The translations under genes and the position numbers were made by a program. This document shows positions 45,100-58,020 of a stretch of DNA of 64,000 nucleotides, piece after piece. The stretch is from Lepidonotus clava. Taxonomy: Eukaryota > Annelida > Polychaeta > Phyllodocida > Polynoidae. Numbering within the stretch: the first letter of the stretch is position 1; each line of letters opens with the position of its first letter. Location of the stretch: positions 55,071,526 to 55,135,525 of the forward strand of contig OW387138.1 of NCBI GenBank assembly GCA_936440205.1, written 5' to 3'. Below the pieces are notes generated by a model, which was not told the origin of the DNA, did no database searches, and was given only the letters and a program-made list of their open reading frames with translations.

Positions 45100-46010
45100 G
45101 GAATTTGTAGGGGGGGGGCAAAAACATGATTTTTCCCACAAATCCTGCAGAAAAATCCCGCGGACACTCTTCCAGGACAGATGGATTTCTCAGATGGATT
45201 TCTCAGTTCTCTGCAGACATGAACAGTAGTGACCTAACTCGGAGTTAGATAGAAAGACTTCATCTCATAGATACAATCACCAAACTATTAGTCAATTAGT
45301 TCATCTGAACCACCATCAAATTCATTTAAAGTTAAAAGCAAACCATATTCTTCAAATTAAGCGCATGTTAACATGTATATATTGAAATGTACTTATATAT
45401 CTCAATTAGTGAACGCAGACATTTTTTTTTATTCCTTTTCTGGTATATTTCTATCAACTTAGATAGACTTTTATGTATTACAATACCATGTACTTATTTC
45501 GATTAAATGTATAACATTCAAGTTACGCTGGTGCTTTGCCGAAAACCGGTTCAAACCGATATTTGACCAGCATCGTTGTAAACAAATGATAGTTAAAAAA
45601 AACCCAGAACATTCACTGAATGGATGTGACTCGTGTTGTACCATAACTGATATGACTAAAGTTTATACATGCAGTGACATAACAATAATGTAGTAGTATT
45701 GGATAACAGCATTACTTAACTGTTAATTCATTTTTCTTCCACTTCACTTTTATATCTAAGCCAGCAAATTGTAAGGCTGGCGGTTCCTGGAAGATGGGCT
45801 TTGGAAGCCGAAGGACTGTATGATGATTCTAAGTTCAATAAAAAAAAAAAAAAGAATTTGATAGGTTTTGCGTACTCTTTGATGTTTGTTTGTTTTATAG
45901 AGTCCAGGCTAATACAAAGCCTGCAGAAAACATTATGAACAAGTATTTAGTACTGTCATTGTACAACTTTGAGTACTAAAGTTTCTTTAACAAAAGTAAA
46001 TACAATCGAG
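45100..46010. other. No gene seen
   Basis: AT-rich DNA, probably in part the interior of the repeat starting at 45086. No coding signal. Confidence 0.45.
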
Positions 46011-46016
46011 TAGCTA

Positions 46017-46235
46017 CTCTTATAAGAATGCCCCACTGTGCCCCGCCCACAGAGCCTTTTATTGAAAGAACCATCCCCGACCACGAAGCGTATGCAGAGG
46101 CCTTATCAGCATTATGTAATAACCCTCCAACACTGAGCCTGCCCCAACACGTTCCTTTGTCCAGCCTCCACTGAAGCGTGACTGCTAACCTTTTTTTGTT
46201 GGAGAAGACTCTATTATGTTCTTCTTTTTGAGGAG
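46017..46235 (+). repeat. Remnant related to the 3' part of the C14orf93-like gene
   Basis: CCAGCCTCCACTGAAGCGTG with GACT(G)CTAACCTTT... and TTTTTGAGGA parallels 35439-35515 in the C14orf93-like gene (CCTCCACTGGAGCGTGACTT). The sequence before it can encode a Pro/Glu-rich tail ending near 46170. It is probably a third, mostly lost copy of that gene's 3' region. Confidence 0.5.
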
Positions 46236-46239
46236 ATTA

Positions 46240-46900
46240 TGCGGGCCACATATACATATATACCTCATGCACAAGGACAACTTGACCAGAAATATATAGT
46301 GCGTTTAAGACTCTTAAAAACATGTAGGAGTTTTTCAAAAGTGTTGTATAGTTTATTAGTTGGGCATTGGGGTGGGGGGGGGCGTGCCTGTATATCTTCA
46401 ATAACTTGAACTTGAAAAGGGGGGGTGGCGAGCAGTAAAATGAGCAACTTTTCCATATTTTCCTACAAATTGAGGGGTTTCTACATAACATTTTGGAAGA
46501 GCAGGTGCCCTATGCTTGAAAAGAGCGACTACCTATGAGCATAAGAGGCACTGGTCCATGATCAGGGGGCAGGAGGTATAGACTGCTTATCATTTAAAGT
46601 CATATAAGAGGCACAGTGCTCCCATGAAAACACTTTGCACCTACTGAGCGTGAGTAAAGGCGCACCAGTCTAACTTGTGCTTATCACTGCGCACAGTATG
46701 GAAAGTTACATAAAGCCCATAAGAAAATAGCTGAGCTGTGCTACAACTTGCACGTGTTGAGGGAAGGGAGCTCTTTGCTTTATTGGCATTAATGGGACTC
46801 TGCATTTGGGGCGTGAATTAGGTTTATGCAATACGGGACAGGGGTACAAAGTAGGGTTATTACCAAACGGTGCGTTAGTCATAATATAACTATTTAATCA
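46240..46900. other. No gene seen
   Basis: G-rich runs near 46372 and 46420 flank short open frames. These look like repeat ends, not genes. Confidence 0.4.
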
Positions 46901-46904
46901 TTTT

Positions 46905-47010
46905 GGAGCAGGAAGACTGGCACGGACTGTGCCCGACTTACATAATGTGCTGTTGCGCAGCAAATCTCAAAAACGACACAAGGCTCAGTTTTTGCTGTGC
47001 GTTGGCTCCC
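46905..47010. repeat. Interspersed repeat fragment shared with 19965-20075 (inverse)
   Basis: GACTTACATAATGTGCTGTT and neighbouring sequence match, in reverse complement, the repeat at the right edge of the Polinton fossil. Confidence 0.7.
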
Positions 47011-47149
47011 CATCCCCCCCTCTGTACGGGTGCCCAAATTTGAATAATTCCTGCCACTTCTAGTGGTCCTATCTAATAAGACATATATGTTTGATGAGTT
47101 CAATATGTTGTATCCTTGTTTGTACAACTAACCTTCTTTCAGGAATATG

Positions 47150-49783
47150 GCATAAAGCTGAAATAAACTATGGGACATATTCTTGAAAAACATCACTACA
47201 TGTCTAGATAAAATATGTCCAATTAGGGAACTGAAAATCCCTGATTGGAAACCACAGTGGTTAAACAACGATATTTTGGGGCTGATAGGGATCACTTTTT
47301 CAATAAAGCAAAACGTATGGGACGAATTGACGATTGGAATATTGAACGCTAGTGTTAAGTTTGGGGTTGATTATAATTATGGTGCATTGTCCGAGAAGAT
47401 TATTGTTATTACTATTGTCTATATGGGTTGCTAGTCGAGTGGTGAGTAAGTCCACGAGATGGGCGCTCAATCCATAACATGAACAACGCTTGGCAGCACG
47501 GTAAGTTTATTGGTGGATATAATGATGCGTACAATGGCTTGTGATGTAAATAAGTCCAAGGTATTACAGTTCAGTACGGAGTGGAATAAGCTTCCTCCGT
47601 GAAGTCCGCCTGTTCTCGCCTCCGGCAATTGCGTAGTAGTTCCATGTAAGTCACCAGATGTCCCTTGATTATATGGCTATCCAAAACCCCTCGGATCTCC
47701 TGATCCGTGTGATCCAAACACTACTGGTCTCTCTCCGCCTAGACTACCCTGCACTCTCGTTTATAAAGCAGTCTGATATTGATTTTACCCAGAGCACAGT
47801 GCATGTGGGGAAGTGTGTCCCGGTGAGCCTTGTCATCAGGTGTATTCACACTTACCAACGGCACCTGCCATTATCATATATTTTCATAACTAAGTAATTT
47901 AGAAAACTTATCCTTATCGTTTTATATTCATCTGATGATTCTTACATTAGCCCAATAAGCATGCACAAAGCAGGTGTATTAAATCTCTACCTTTGTGCAA
48001 TATGGCGAACATCCTGAAAAATCGGGTAACATGTGCAATAAAAGACCGTAAAGCCAGATTGATACATCAAAATTTGATAGATAATAATGGAAATCCTAAC
48101 AAGTTTTGGAAGGAAATTAATAATATCTTTCCCAGTTCAGATACACATAATCTTGTTTATTCATTAGAAAATGATAGCGATGAGACTATGGAAGGTCCAT
48201 CACTTGCATCATATGTGACAATCTCTGGGATTTCCAGCCTTATAGAAATGCATATTAAATGCTCTAGAGCCTTAATTTAGCTTAGAAATCATAGAAATAA
48301 GAAAAAAAAGCTAAATTGGTCTCTAAATCAAATTTTCCATAGTTTTCATTAGTGGTGAAAAAATTGAGATTTTTTCCTTTTTGTTGCCATGGTAACCGGA
48401 ATGTTGGTAGAAGATGCAAACCTTCTGATACTACTATTCCGAAATGATGGTTTCCATGGTAACCATGCAACAAAATTATGTTTACAAAAACTGAAATTCT
48501 TAATCAAGGGACTGCTTGGCTATATTTTGCAAAAAACAGATTCTGAATATCTTAAATAGAAAGGAAATGGTAGTACATTTTGTGAAATTGTATTTGGAAT
48601 CTTCAATTTTTGGCCAAGATTAAATACCTTATATCTTTATGAATACCAAAGCCTGGTCAATTTTACCATATTCTACATATCTGACCTTCTTGCCTTCAAG
48701 TTAACATAACTTTTTTATTTATTAAAATATTTAGATAATTCTTTCAGTATTTGATTTCCCAAGACATCCTCCTTATTCAATATTCCAGGCCATAAGACTG
48801 CTTTTCGCAGAGGATGTCACATATATTAATGATTACAATGTGGACAAGAACATGGCAAATCCCATGTTAGATGATATGGGAGGTATTGAGAATTGTATTA
48901 ATCACTTTTGAATGACTGGAAATAAATTAAATCATAATGGGAATCTTTTTTTACAAAATATGATTACAGTGGATGACCTTATGAACGTATTAAGAAAGAT
49001 TGATACATCTAAATCACTTACCAACATAAGGTTAAATGTTTTAATTGATGCTTTTAAATCAGAATGTGTCCGAACCTGTAAGTTGTATAACTGTTCCTTA
49101 TCACTTGGAATAGTGCCTGATGCATGGAAACACGCAACTGTAATCCCATTACCCAAGGTATCGGTTGTGACAAAATTAATGTGAAAGAATTATGCCTAAA
49201 CTCCCTATTACCCCTACCAGGCAAAATACTTGAAAAAATAGTATGTTCTCGACTAAATAACTATTTGGATGCAAATAATATATTAACTAAGGCAGAACAT
49301 GGTTTTAGGAAAAAATTCTCTACAATTCTCTACAATTACAGCAGTAACCTCTGTAGTTAATAAGATTTATGATAACATGAACGCATCATTACCCACTGTT
49401 ATAGCTTTTCTGGATTTAAGCAAAGCTTTTGATTCAATAAACCATGATTTATTACTGCAAAAACTTGAATATATGGGTGTAACTGGAATCACTTTGAAAT
49501 GGTTCGTATCATACCTTGCCAATAGAAAACAACAAGTATTTATGAATGGACATCTTTCTTCTACTAAGTCCATATTGTATGGTGTACCACAGGGATCTGT
49601 ATTAGGCCCTGTCCTCTTCCTAATATTTCTAAACGAGCTTGGTTTCTTATTTTCTGAAAATATAACTTTATATGCAGATGAGTCAGTAGTGCATGCACAA
49701 GACACTATGTTATAAACTCAGCATCTTGAGCATATAAGTATATAGGTTCGTAATGATCTGTTAAATTTAAATAAATCAAAAAC
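47150..49783 (+). mobile_element. LINE, decayed, 5' part up to the palm domain
   Basis: The order of parts is a pre-RT linker (LDKICPIRELKIPDWKPQWL, then NNIFPSS), fingers (KILEKIVCSRLNNYL), palm (AFLDLSKAFDSINHDLL; GVPQGSVLGPVLF) and YADE in place of the catalytic YADD. Several stops and frame shifts are present. It is interrupted by the one-armed foldback element (47343-47998) and by about 0.6 kb of non-coding DNA near 48230-48820 that contains CCATGGTAACC in two places. The reading resumes at 54160 after a 4.4-kb insertion. The clade is CR1/Jockey-like, older than the LINE at 14477. Confidence 0.85.
47343..47998. mobile_element. One-armed relative of the foldback element, inside a LINE
   Basis: It matches 9482-10136: the left arm and centre of the two-armed element, from TGAACGCTAG to CTTTGTGC. 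It is flanked by AATAT on both sides (47338-47342, 47999-48003). Removing it with one AATAT leaves the LINE frame continuous (DDWN then MANILKNRVT, allowing for one earlier base change). This supports a 656-bp insertion with a 5-bp target duplication. Confidence 0.75.
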
Positions 49784-52403
49784 GAAAGTCAATGTACTGT
49801 CGGACGGTTACCTTCCCGGGGCTGTTTGATGAGAAGATAAAGTGGTGATACTGCTTGATCCCTTTTATTGGCCGGGTGAACGGGGTCAGGAAGGCTTGCC
49901 AGTTATAGGTTGGGACAAAGACGGCCCCATCTTCTGACCCACACAGCTGAGGGATGTTGACTTCTTTTTGGGTGCTGTCCCGGACCGTCTTGGCTAGGTC
50001 AGCAAGGCAGGACACCTCGGCACGGCGAAACCGCTGCTTGAGGAGACCGAAGCACCAGTCGGGGGCAAACTTGGTGTGGCCGGTTATAAGAAAGTTCAGA
50101 GTGATCTGCTTATGCAGACCAGTCAGGACCCGCCACATGAGATAGCCAATCACGTACTTGTTCTTGTTTTGCCCACTGCAGTTGTCACAGTGGAGGTCAA
50201 GGAGGCGTTCACCGAGGGAGTAGTTGGCAAAGTAGTGGTGGAGGTAGGAGATGACAGCGTTTGAACCCTTGCTGCCGCAGTGGGACTCATCAATAAGATA
50301 GTTTACTTGACGGGGGATGGCTTCAGCACACACGCCAAAGATGCCTACTTTGCGTGGGACGAGGAAGTAGAGGGGCCCTGGCTGCATGGGGGAGGAGGGG
50401 AGGTGGACCTGCTGTGCGTAGTCGAAAGATACATGCACCCGGATGTCAGAGGAACAGGGAGTGTGTGGCCCGAGCGCCGGCCGGCCTGCCTCGGCATACG
50501 CCTGCTTGGCAGCGGTAGTCAGTTCCTGGTAGAACTCCCGTTCCTTGGCCACCACCTCCAGGTGCTTCTGCTGCTTCTTTAACTTTGCCTGCTTAACTAC
50601 TTCGGGGAGGTTAGAGGAGTAGGAGATGTCACGGTTGTTCCTCTGACACTCCCAGCATAGGTCAGTCATGGGGCGAGAACACACAATACGGGGTAGCAAC
50701 TGGCGCCAGAGGTTACGGAAGGTGGTGACGGCAACCTGACGGTGGGCGTCCCCGATGGCCTGTAGATAACGTTTATGCACATCTACCTTCCTTGTGCTGG
50801 AGGGGAGGAGGAGGATGTCGTCGCGTTTGTGCGTGGAGACTCGGCCGGGGAGGACGAGGGCATAGGTTTCGGCGTAGGAGTTGATGAAGTCGACCACGCG
50901 GCGGATGTCTGCGAGGTCGAGGGAATGGGTGTTGGCCTTGCGTCCGCCTGACCTCTTAGTACGGGGTACGACCCCGTTCTCCCGATACCACTGGCTGATG
51001 GCGGTCATCTTGTTGATACTGCAGCTAAAAAACAAGAACACACAACTTACAATTGGAAATGGAATAATGTTGGACATACCAGGTTCGGTTACATAAAAAT
51101 AATGTTTGGTTACATAAAATAATTATTGTGTACATGTTAATAAGTTACAGCAGGAGACAGGTTTAGGAACTACTTAGACAGAGAATGTTAGCTGCAGAGA
51201 TGAATAATTACCTGTAGAGAAAGAGCAGGGTGTCCCGGCAGACCTTCCTGCCCCCGGCGGTGTAGTGGCTCCGTTGGTGCTGCCTGGCCCCCTTGCCCTT
51301 TTTCCCCTTCTTCCAGGTCGACAGCTGTACCGAGGTGTCAGTACAGGCACTTGTAACGCCCAACAGGAGCATGTCCTTCTCCCCTGGAATGGAAATCCGA
51401 CACAGAACTTTAGTGATGTACGAGCGACTGACTTTGTGAAAAAAAAAAAAAAAAGTTTAAGAAAGTTTCATACATTACTCTCGGCTGGGTCTACCCCCGC
51501 GGTCACTGAGGTTACTTGGCCGAAAATCGTATGTCAATGCCACAGAGGAAAAGTTACAGCCTCCAGGAGGTCATACAGGTATTATAGATGACAAACTATC
51601 TTCATTTACGACGGTTAATAGGATGGTTATTGGCCGCACCTGGAGTCAGCTGGGCGACCTCCTGCCGTTTGTCCAGACGCTCTGCCGTTGAGAACTGGAC
51701 ACAACACGGGCCGTCGTTGTGGTACTTACACGAGCACCTAAACATGACGAAAGTCCACATTAATGTCAAAGATATGTGAGGGCACCCCTATAGATTGAAT
51801 TAGGTTCATTAGATGGCCGCTAAGAACTTTTAATTAGGCCTGAGAGAGCATAACGGTCAAGGCCGTCCATCGTTCAAGTGCGAGACGCCATTAAGTAGGT
51901 CACGGCGGCATACTTTCAGCAAATGTCGATTTTGAACATAAAGACAGATAGAAACATGAAAATAATTACGGGATATCTTAGAAAACATGTTTGGGCAACT
52001 TCTGATGGCCGGACAGGTCTAACGGTTTGGTATTTATAGGAATTTTCAAACGACACAACTTGGGCAATTTCGATCGCAAGTCGCAAACAAGCATGGCCTA
52101 CCTAAATTTCTGGCAACTGTGAATTTCCTCCTGCAGCAGTTGGTCCGTCGGATCAGTGATAACCAGGGGCTCATCCTCGTCCTCCTGTGACTCCTCAGCC
52201 TCCTCCAAATCCTCTATGTCCTTTTCCGACAGGGTAGCATCCTCCTCCCCCTCCGATAAGTCCCCATCGTCCTCGGCAAAGACGAAGTAATCCTCGACAA
52301 GTTCTCGCCATTGCTCGTCGTTGGCGCCGCCATGAAGATTAGTCCGAACAATTGTATTTAGCGCGGCTGCCACGGCCTCCTCACGCTCCTTGGGGGTAGC
52401 CAT
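49783..52403 (-). CDS. DUF7869-like putative transposase, four exons, 3' end lost
   Basis: Exons are 52102-52403, 51640-51737, 51212-51383 and about 49783-51024, all GT-AG and in phase. The acidic N-terminus (Asp/Glu-rich) leads to a Cys cluster (CSCKYHNDGPC) and an HYTAGGRKVCRDTLLFLYS segment. The large exon has a CWECQ knuckle, a basic coil, VSFDYAQQ, CDNCSGQNKNK, and GHTKFAPDWCFGLLKQRFRR. This is the layout I associate with DUF7869 proteins, thought to carry an RNase H-like transposase fold; the conserved Asp in FDYAQ and CDNC may be catalytic. The last coding block (PGKVTVRQY) runs into LINE sequence, so the natural C-terminus is missing. A second copy of that end is at 63156-63913. Otherwise the frame is open. 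Confidence 0.7.
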
Positions 52404-53050
52404 GTAATCCTAACAATGTTTGGATCCAAACTGCACTTGCAGTTCAAGAAATAACACGCTAATTAACACGTTAGGCCTCATTGAACGCGCACCTGCTTCT
52501 GTCGGTCGGACCTTTAAATTTTACAAACAGTGGCGCTTCCGGCACGCCGAGGGGGTCTCAGCCAATCAGAGCGCTCGGATCGCAACACGTGACCTCCTTG
52601 ACAACGATTGTTTACGGCGACGGCTTTCGCGATCCGCCTTCTGATTGGTCCATCCCCGTCCCAATTCAAAATCCGACGATGCGATTGGCTAGAAGAGGTC
52701 CCGCGCTTTTCGGCGGTACCAAAAGTTCTTGGGTTGTCGACTCCTAAAAGCGGCTCGCAAGTCGGCAAAGTTGATAAAAATCGGCGTCTCAGGAGCCTTT
52801 TGTTTTAACTCACTGAAGCAGAAGAACGACTTTGGGGGCCATTCTAACACACTAAGAATATTAATTTCATCAAAATATTTTGGGAAATGAAAGTCCTGAT
52901 ATAAAAGATTAAGAAAATGCAAGAAAGTCATTTTCGATAGTGGGGCCGATTTCCGACTTCAGAGGCCCATATCTCAGTTTGACCGCGCGCGACTTGCGAC
53001 TCATTTTGTCGGATTGGGTCACAAATGGATGTATATTGATCCAGTTAGGA
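52404..53050 (-). promoter_or_regulatory. Upstream region of the DUF7869-like gene
   Basis: A CpG-rich spacer with CCAAT-type boxes (GCCAATCAG near 52559; GATTGGTCC near 52642) and no clear TATA box. It probably contains the promoter. Confidence 0.35.
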
Positions 53051-53055
53051 ATAGC

Positions 53056-54160
53056 CCAGCTAACAATTTTACGTTGCTACAATGTTGCTACAACGTTGCA
53101 GTTTGGTTGTAACAACGTTGCAAATTTACGTTGTGACAACATACATTTGTGGACTCCCAGAAAGGTTGCAGCAACGTTATTCCCAACGTTGTATTGTGAC
53201 CTTTTCACAACCTTTTTACAACTTTCATTATTTTTGTTACAAATGACATTCAATTTGCGTGAATATTATGTAGATTTATAATTATTTTGGGTTGACATAT
53301 TTCTGTTGCCTTATTAAGGCATTACATTTTTTTTTCTTTTTAAGTTTCCCCAAGCCATTATATAAACCATTAAAAATGTTACATAAGATGAAAGTATAAA
53401 AAGTATAAGCCATCTTTATTGATAATTCCATAATTTTGATTTCAGAACACATTCGTGCATCTAGAAATCAACAACATGATCATGTGCATTAGATTATGAT
53501 CATAGCAGGTTAATGACCTGTTGCATTTACAATTAAAAGTGGTTATGGCTGAAAAGGCTGTATCATGTTAAAAAGCTACAAAAAAGGTGTTTAAGTTTAA
53601 TTTTCATTTCAATACCCCTATAATATATCAGATTTTTCAGACATTATGTATGTAAACAATGGTCCCTGATTTTGGCCACCTTATTTATACATTTCATTTA
53701 AAAATGGGTATTAATTTCTGGATGAAAATGGATTAAACTTAAAAACGTTTTTCAAATTGTGTACCTTTTTTGATGGTGGTGCCATCTGTTTGTTGCTTTT
53801 AGGTTGTCCTACAACATTGTGACAACGTTGCACAAAGGTTGTGAATGTTATGTTGTCACAATGTTGTGAAAATGACGTTGTCACAATGTTGTGAAAATGA
53901 CGTTGTCACAACGTTATTGAAATAACATTGTCACAATGTGGTGAAAATGACATTGTCACAACGTTATTGAAATAACATTGTGACAATGTTGTGAAATGAT
54001 GTTGTCGCAACGTGATTTTGAAATGTTGCAGGTATGTTTCCAGAAAACATTGTAAAATACGTTTGGGCAACGTTGCTGCCACGTTTTTTCATGAATGTTA
54101 GCGTTGTGAAAAGGTAACATTGCACAACGTTGCCTGAACGTAGTGTGTTTGCTGGGAGGA
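53056..54160. mobile_element. Non-autonomous TIR element rich in ACGTTG repeats
   Basis: The left end CCCAGCTAACAATTTTACGT and the inverse of the right end, CCCAGCAAACACACTACGTT, are similar. Just inside both ends are many copies of ACGTTG/CAACGT motifs, including AATGACGTTGTCACAA blocks repeated near 53870-53990. The interior is non-coding. About 1.1 kb. Confidence 0.65.
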
Positions 54161-54830
54161 CAGGGCAAATGAATATACCGATTTCTATAGATAATACGGT
54201 TCTAGATCAAGTACAGAGTTTCAACTATATTGGAGTTGTTTTAGATATAAACCTTGATTTTGGTATGCATTGAAATAAAATTATCTCCCAGATTCAATTG
54301 AAACTCAAATTTTTGAGAAAAATTCGATATTATGTGACTGAATATGTGGCTCTGACTATATATAAGGCCATGATCTTACCGTTGTTTGATTATGGAGACT
54401 TTGTATATGAGCAGAATATTGGCTATGTAAATATTCAATTACAAACGTTACAAAATGATGCCTTGAGAATAGTGTTTAACCAGTATGCTGTTCAATATCG
54501 AGATCGGTTAAAAAGTGAAGTTTTACATCGTAATGCTAATTTGTTTACTTAATGTAATAGAAGGAAATTACACATGTGTATCTATGGGTATACATTGGCA
54601 CAAAATCCTGATTATGTAGATAATCGAGAAATTGTTACTAGGCACCATGATGGCCTTCTGTTAATAGTACCAAAGGTGAATAACATACGGTGCTATCGTA
54701 GTATTCAATATAGAGCTGTAACTGAGTGGAATAAATTACCGTCTGCTATCAGAAATAGCTATTCTAAACAATCCCTTAAAAATGCAATAGAACTTATTTT
54801 TGACAACCCGTATTTGTAACCAACATATCA
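54161..54830 (+). mobile_element. LINE, decayed, thumb and C-terminal part
   Basis: This is the continuation of the LINE that stops at 49783: ISIDNTVLDQVQSFNYIGVV, then thumb (ILPLFDYGDFVY), TLQNDALRI and a C-terminal AVTEWNKLPSAIRN. Only a few codons are missing between the two halves, which shows that the 4.4-kb block between them is an insertion. A few stops interrupt the frame. Confidence 0.85.
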
Positions 54831-54900
54831 ATATATTCTGAATTGATTATGCCCTTATCATCATCTTTCATTATATTCATCCATGTTTTTTCATCTAAAG

Positions 54901-55183
54901 CACCCTATGTACCTACACTCTCCTTCTATAAGAAGAAGAGACAAAGGAGGTCTCTTCTCCTTGAAGGAGTCTAATTTCTTACCCCAACCTAACATGAGGC
55001 TCAATACTGAGACCTGCTTCTTCGTTGTGTGAGACCAGTTCACACATCTCTCTTTGAAGAAGCAGGTCTCAGCACTTGAGCCTTATGTTAGGTTTGGGTA
55101 AGAAATTAGACTCCTTCAAGAAGTAGATACCCCCATTGTCTCTCCTTCTTATAAAAGGAGAGTGTAGGTGTATAGGGTGCCTA
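54901..55183. mobile_element. Hairpin MITE-like palindrome
   Basis: The left arm (CACCCTAT, CCTACACTCTCCTTCTATAA, AAGGAGTCTAATTTCTTACC) is repeated in inverse on the right, around a centre near 55035. Arms are about 130 bp with some mismatches. No coding content. It lies in or next to the 3' tail of the LINE. Confidence 0.8.
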
Positions 55184-55199
55184 AATGGATCTCATAATG

Positions 55200-58020
55200 T
55201 GATATCATCTGATGTATACACCGAGAAGTCATAACAAATGTAGTTGCCAGTATCATGACGGAATAATTTTGAGGGAGGGAGATTAAAATCATCTATGACG
55301 ACTCCCAAACCCTAAATAAAAAGAAATAATCAAAAAAAAATCAAAAACAATCTGCCTGAGGTGGTTGGGAAAAGGCATCCAACCCTCCCTGGCCTTAGTC
55401 AGAACTTGGGCGTGATGGTAACGTGCGAAGCAAGCCCCCGCCAGCAAATTTGAAATATTTCGCGCATTTTAGAGTGCCAGCTTTCAAATTTTATACCAAA
55501 GCATCTAGATATACTAAGGTTCAACATGGAAGACTCCCCATCTGCACCAGCATCCTGCGCTTTTCAATATGGCGTTGTCTCCATTGGGAGAGTGCGGCCG
55601 ATCTCCCTTCTTTGTCCAATCGAAAGCGAGGCTACGGGCAATCAACAGAGTGTTAGTACCTACTGCCTCCACTTTCTTCTCTATGAGAATGTTACACTGA
55701 AACTTCCTACAGGTCGGAACAAGTTCATTGCCCTTTCCCAGTCTGTTAACGCACAAGTTAGTTTATGCTGGTTGCTTTCTTGTCTATGGGAATTTAACAC
55801 TGAAAACACCTACACGCAGAAACAAGTTCCCTTTGTCATACCAGTTCCAAAGTCGGGCCGATCGATCTCCCAGCATATTCTTAGCTGCCGGAACTACTTT
55901 CACATGAAAACCAGTTGGAAGTGGGAAGTGGGGCCAGAAGTGGGGGAGAGCGTACAGCATGGGAATACGTCTGGGACACAAATACGCCCGGATCATTGAT
56001 CGAGAGGGTGATAAAGCATCCATACATGTACATGATGTCTGGGTCCATATCTCCTCAGCAATATGTGAGCAGGGCTAAACATTAAGCATTGCCTGCCTGC
56101 CGGGGAAGGTAAAACATGAGGTGGGGCAGGTAAATGTTGATATTCACCAGCCTGAACGTTTTGCCATATAATGATGATATAGTAAAGTCGGGCAGGTAAA
56201 AATTCACCCACACCTGCCTAACAGGCAGCCGGGCCAAAAACCTTAATGTTGAGCCCTGTATGGGTATAACCATTTCATGGAAAGGTTATACCACTATTTC
56301 TAATCCATCTATCTATTTTATCCGTCAAACCTTGTAGTCTTGGAATTGATGAGATCATCCATATCCCTTTATGTAGAACCTGTCAGAGAGAAGAATATTT
56401 AAGTTCACATTGAAGAAAATTTGTCTATGTTGTTTTAGATTACTGTTGATATAATGAACAACATTCTTTTGTTGAGCTGTTGATGAAGAGTTCATATAAA
56501 ACATCTCTTAAGTTTATGGCTGCAGCATATAATGGGTCTTCTGTCTTACTATATGTTTTGTGGAAATAAGAATCAATAAATAGACTTTCCTTATAAATAA
56601 AAACTATATTGCAGCCCATTCATATTTGTTGCATTAGATATTTCACGTGGATCTTGGTTTTAAAACAATGATAATTATTATTAAAATATTTTTGCATATG
56701 AAGTATTTTTTAAATATCTAGAAATTAAATATGAAGCATCATTTTTTTTTTCATTTTTTAAACAAGCATAATCATAATAGTCTCTACTTCATCTCCAAAA
56801 TATTAAGCTTCAAGTTTTTGATTGTCTACATAATATTTCTACAATAATGTGGTAAAATTATATGTGTATATTGATACATAATTAACATTATGGATTTCTA
56901 TATAAACAAAAGTATCTACAGCCATATACAATAGTATTTATTTATGTTTTTAAATATTCACCTAAATGTTTTGCATATATATGTATATTCATCGAAAAAT
57001 AGGTTACTGTTAAAGTGTGGAAAATGTTACAGTTCCACATTGTAAAACACTTTAGCTGTGCTGTTTCATTTTGATTACTTCATTAAAAAGTATGCTACGA
57101 GGGTAAAGACAAGACTGATACAAACATTCAACTGTTTATTCAATTGTGAACAGAAACAGCAAAGAGAAAGAAGCACGATGGCTTTTCCAAGGGGACCACG
57201 ATTAGATGTAAGTGAAGGCTATGTCATTATATTGATATCAATAATATCTTGGACATTATAGTAGAGATATAGAATTAAGGCTAAACAATGAAGGATGCTT
57301 TCCATGGTGACACTAATAAGCACATCATTCTGATTCATAAATCAGTTTTCATTTTCAGACATGAAGTAGACAATGTATATATCTGTTACAGACTGAGGGT
57401 TGATAAATCCATCAACGGAGCTCTATACCTGTTGGTTATGTGCCTATTTGACCCTGGCATCAATATTTTTACACATGCAATTTTATTATCGTATTTAGGC
57501 TGGTATAACTTTGAAAGGAGAAACAATTCAGAAACCCACAATCTGCCGCAAGTGATTCCATATAGAGATTGATGTTAATGAGAGCAGTTAATTTTTGACG
57601 CATTGACTGCTGCTTTGCAGAAGGTTACAAATAAGAGCATTTACTGTCAAAGCCATTTAAGGGAAAATGCTAACTTGGTCCTTCTCAAAAAAAGTATGCC
57701 CAAAATATATCATTTCTTTGACCAGCAATTGATCTATTATCTTTGCACAACGAGTCATTCACAATCTTTTTTATATGAGAAACTCACAGCTAAACCAATG
57801 TTATTCACAATGAGTACAGGTGTATGTTGTACAGTGGGAGTCTGTCATATACAACAGATGTAGGCTTCACTATCACTAGTTGCTAATATGGTTAAAAGAT
57901 GCCACCACTTAAAAGTGAATTCTAACCACCCAACTCCCAAACCTCAAAGGTTTGTATTGATCCAAACATATATCACTCTCTGCCCAATACTGGTTACCAC
58001 TGCATCTTTTATACCAACTT
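55200..58020. other. Mostly non-coding, possible regulatory patch at 55520-55640
   Basis: A CpG-rich patch near 55530-55640 holds AATATGGCG and CCAAT-like sites and opens a 157-codon frame without a known domain. At 57178-57207 an ATG codes MAFPRGPRLD directly before a GTAAGT donor, a possible first exon with no confirmed partner. The rest is AT-rich with nothing recognisable. Confidence 0.3.
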
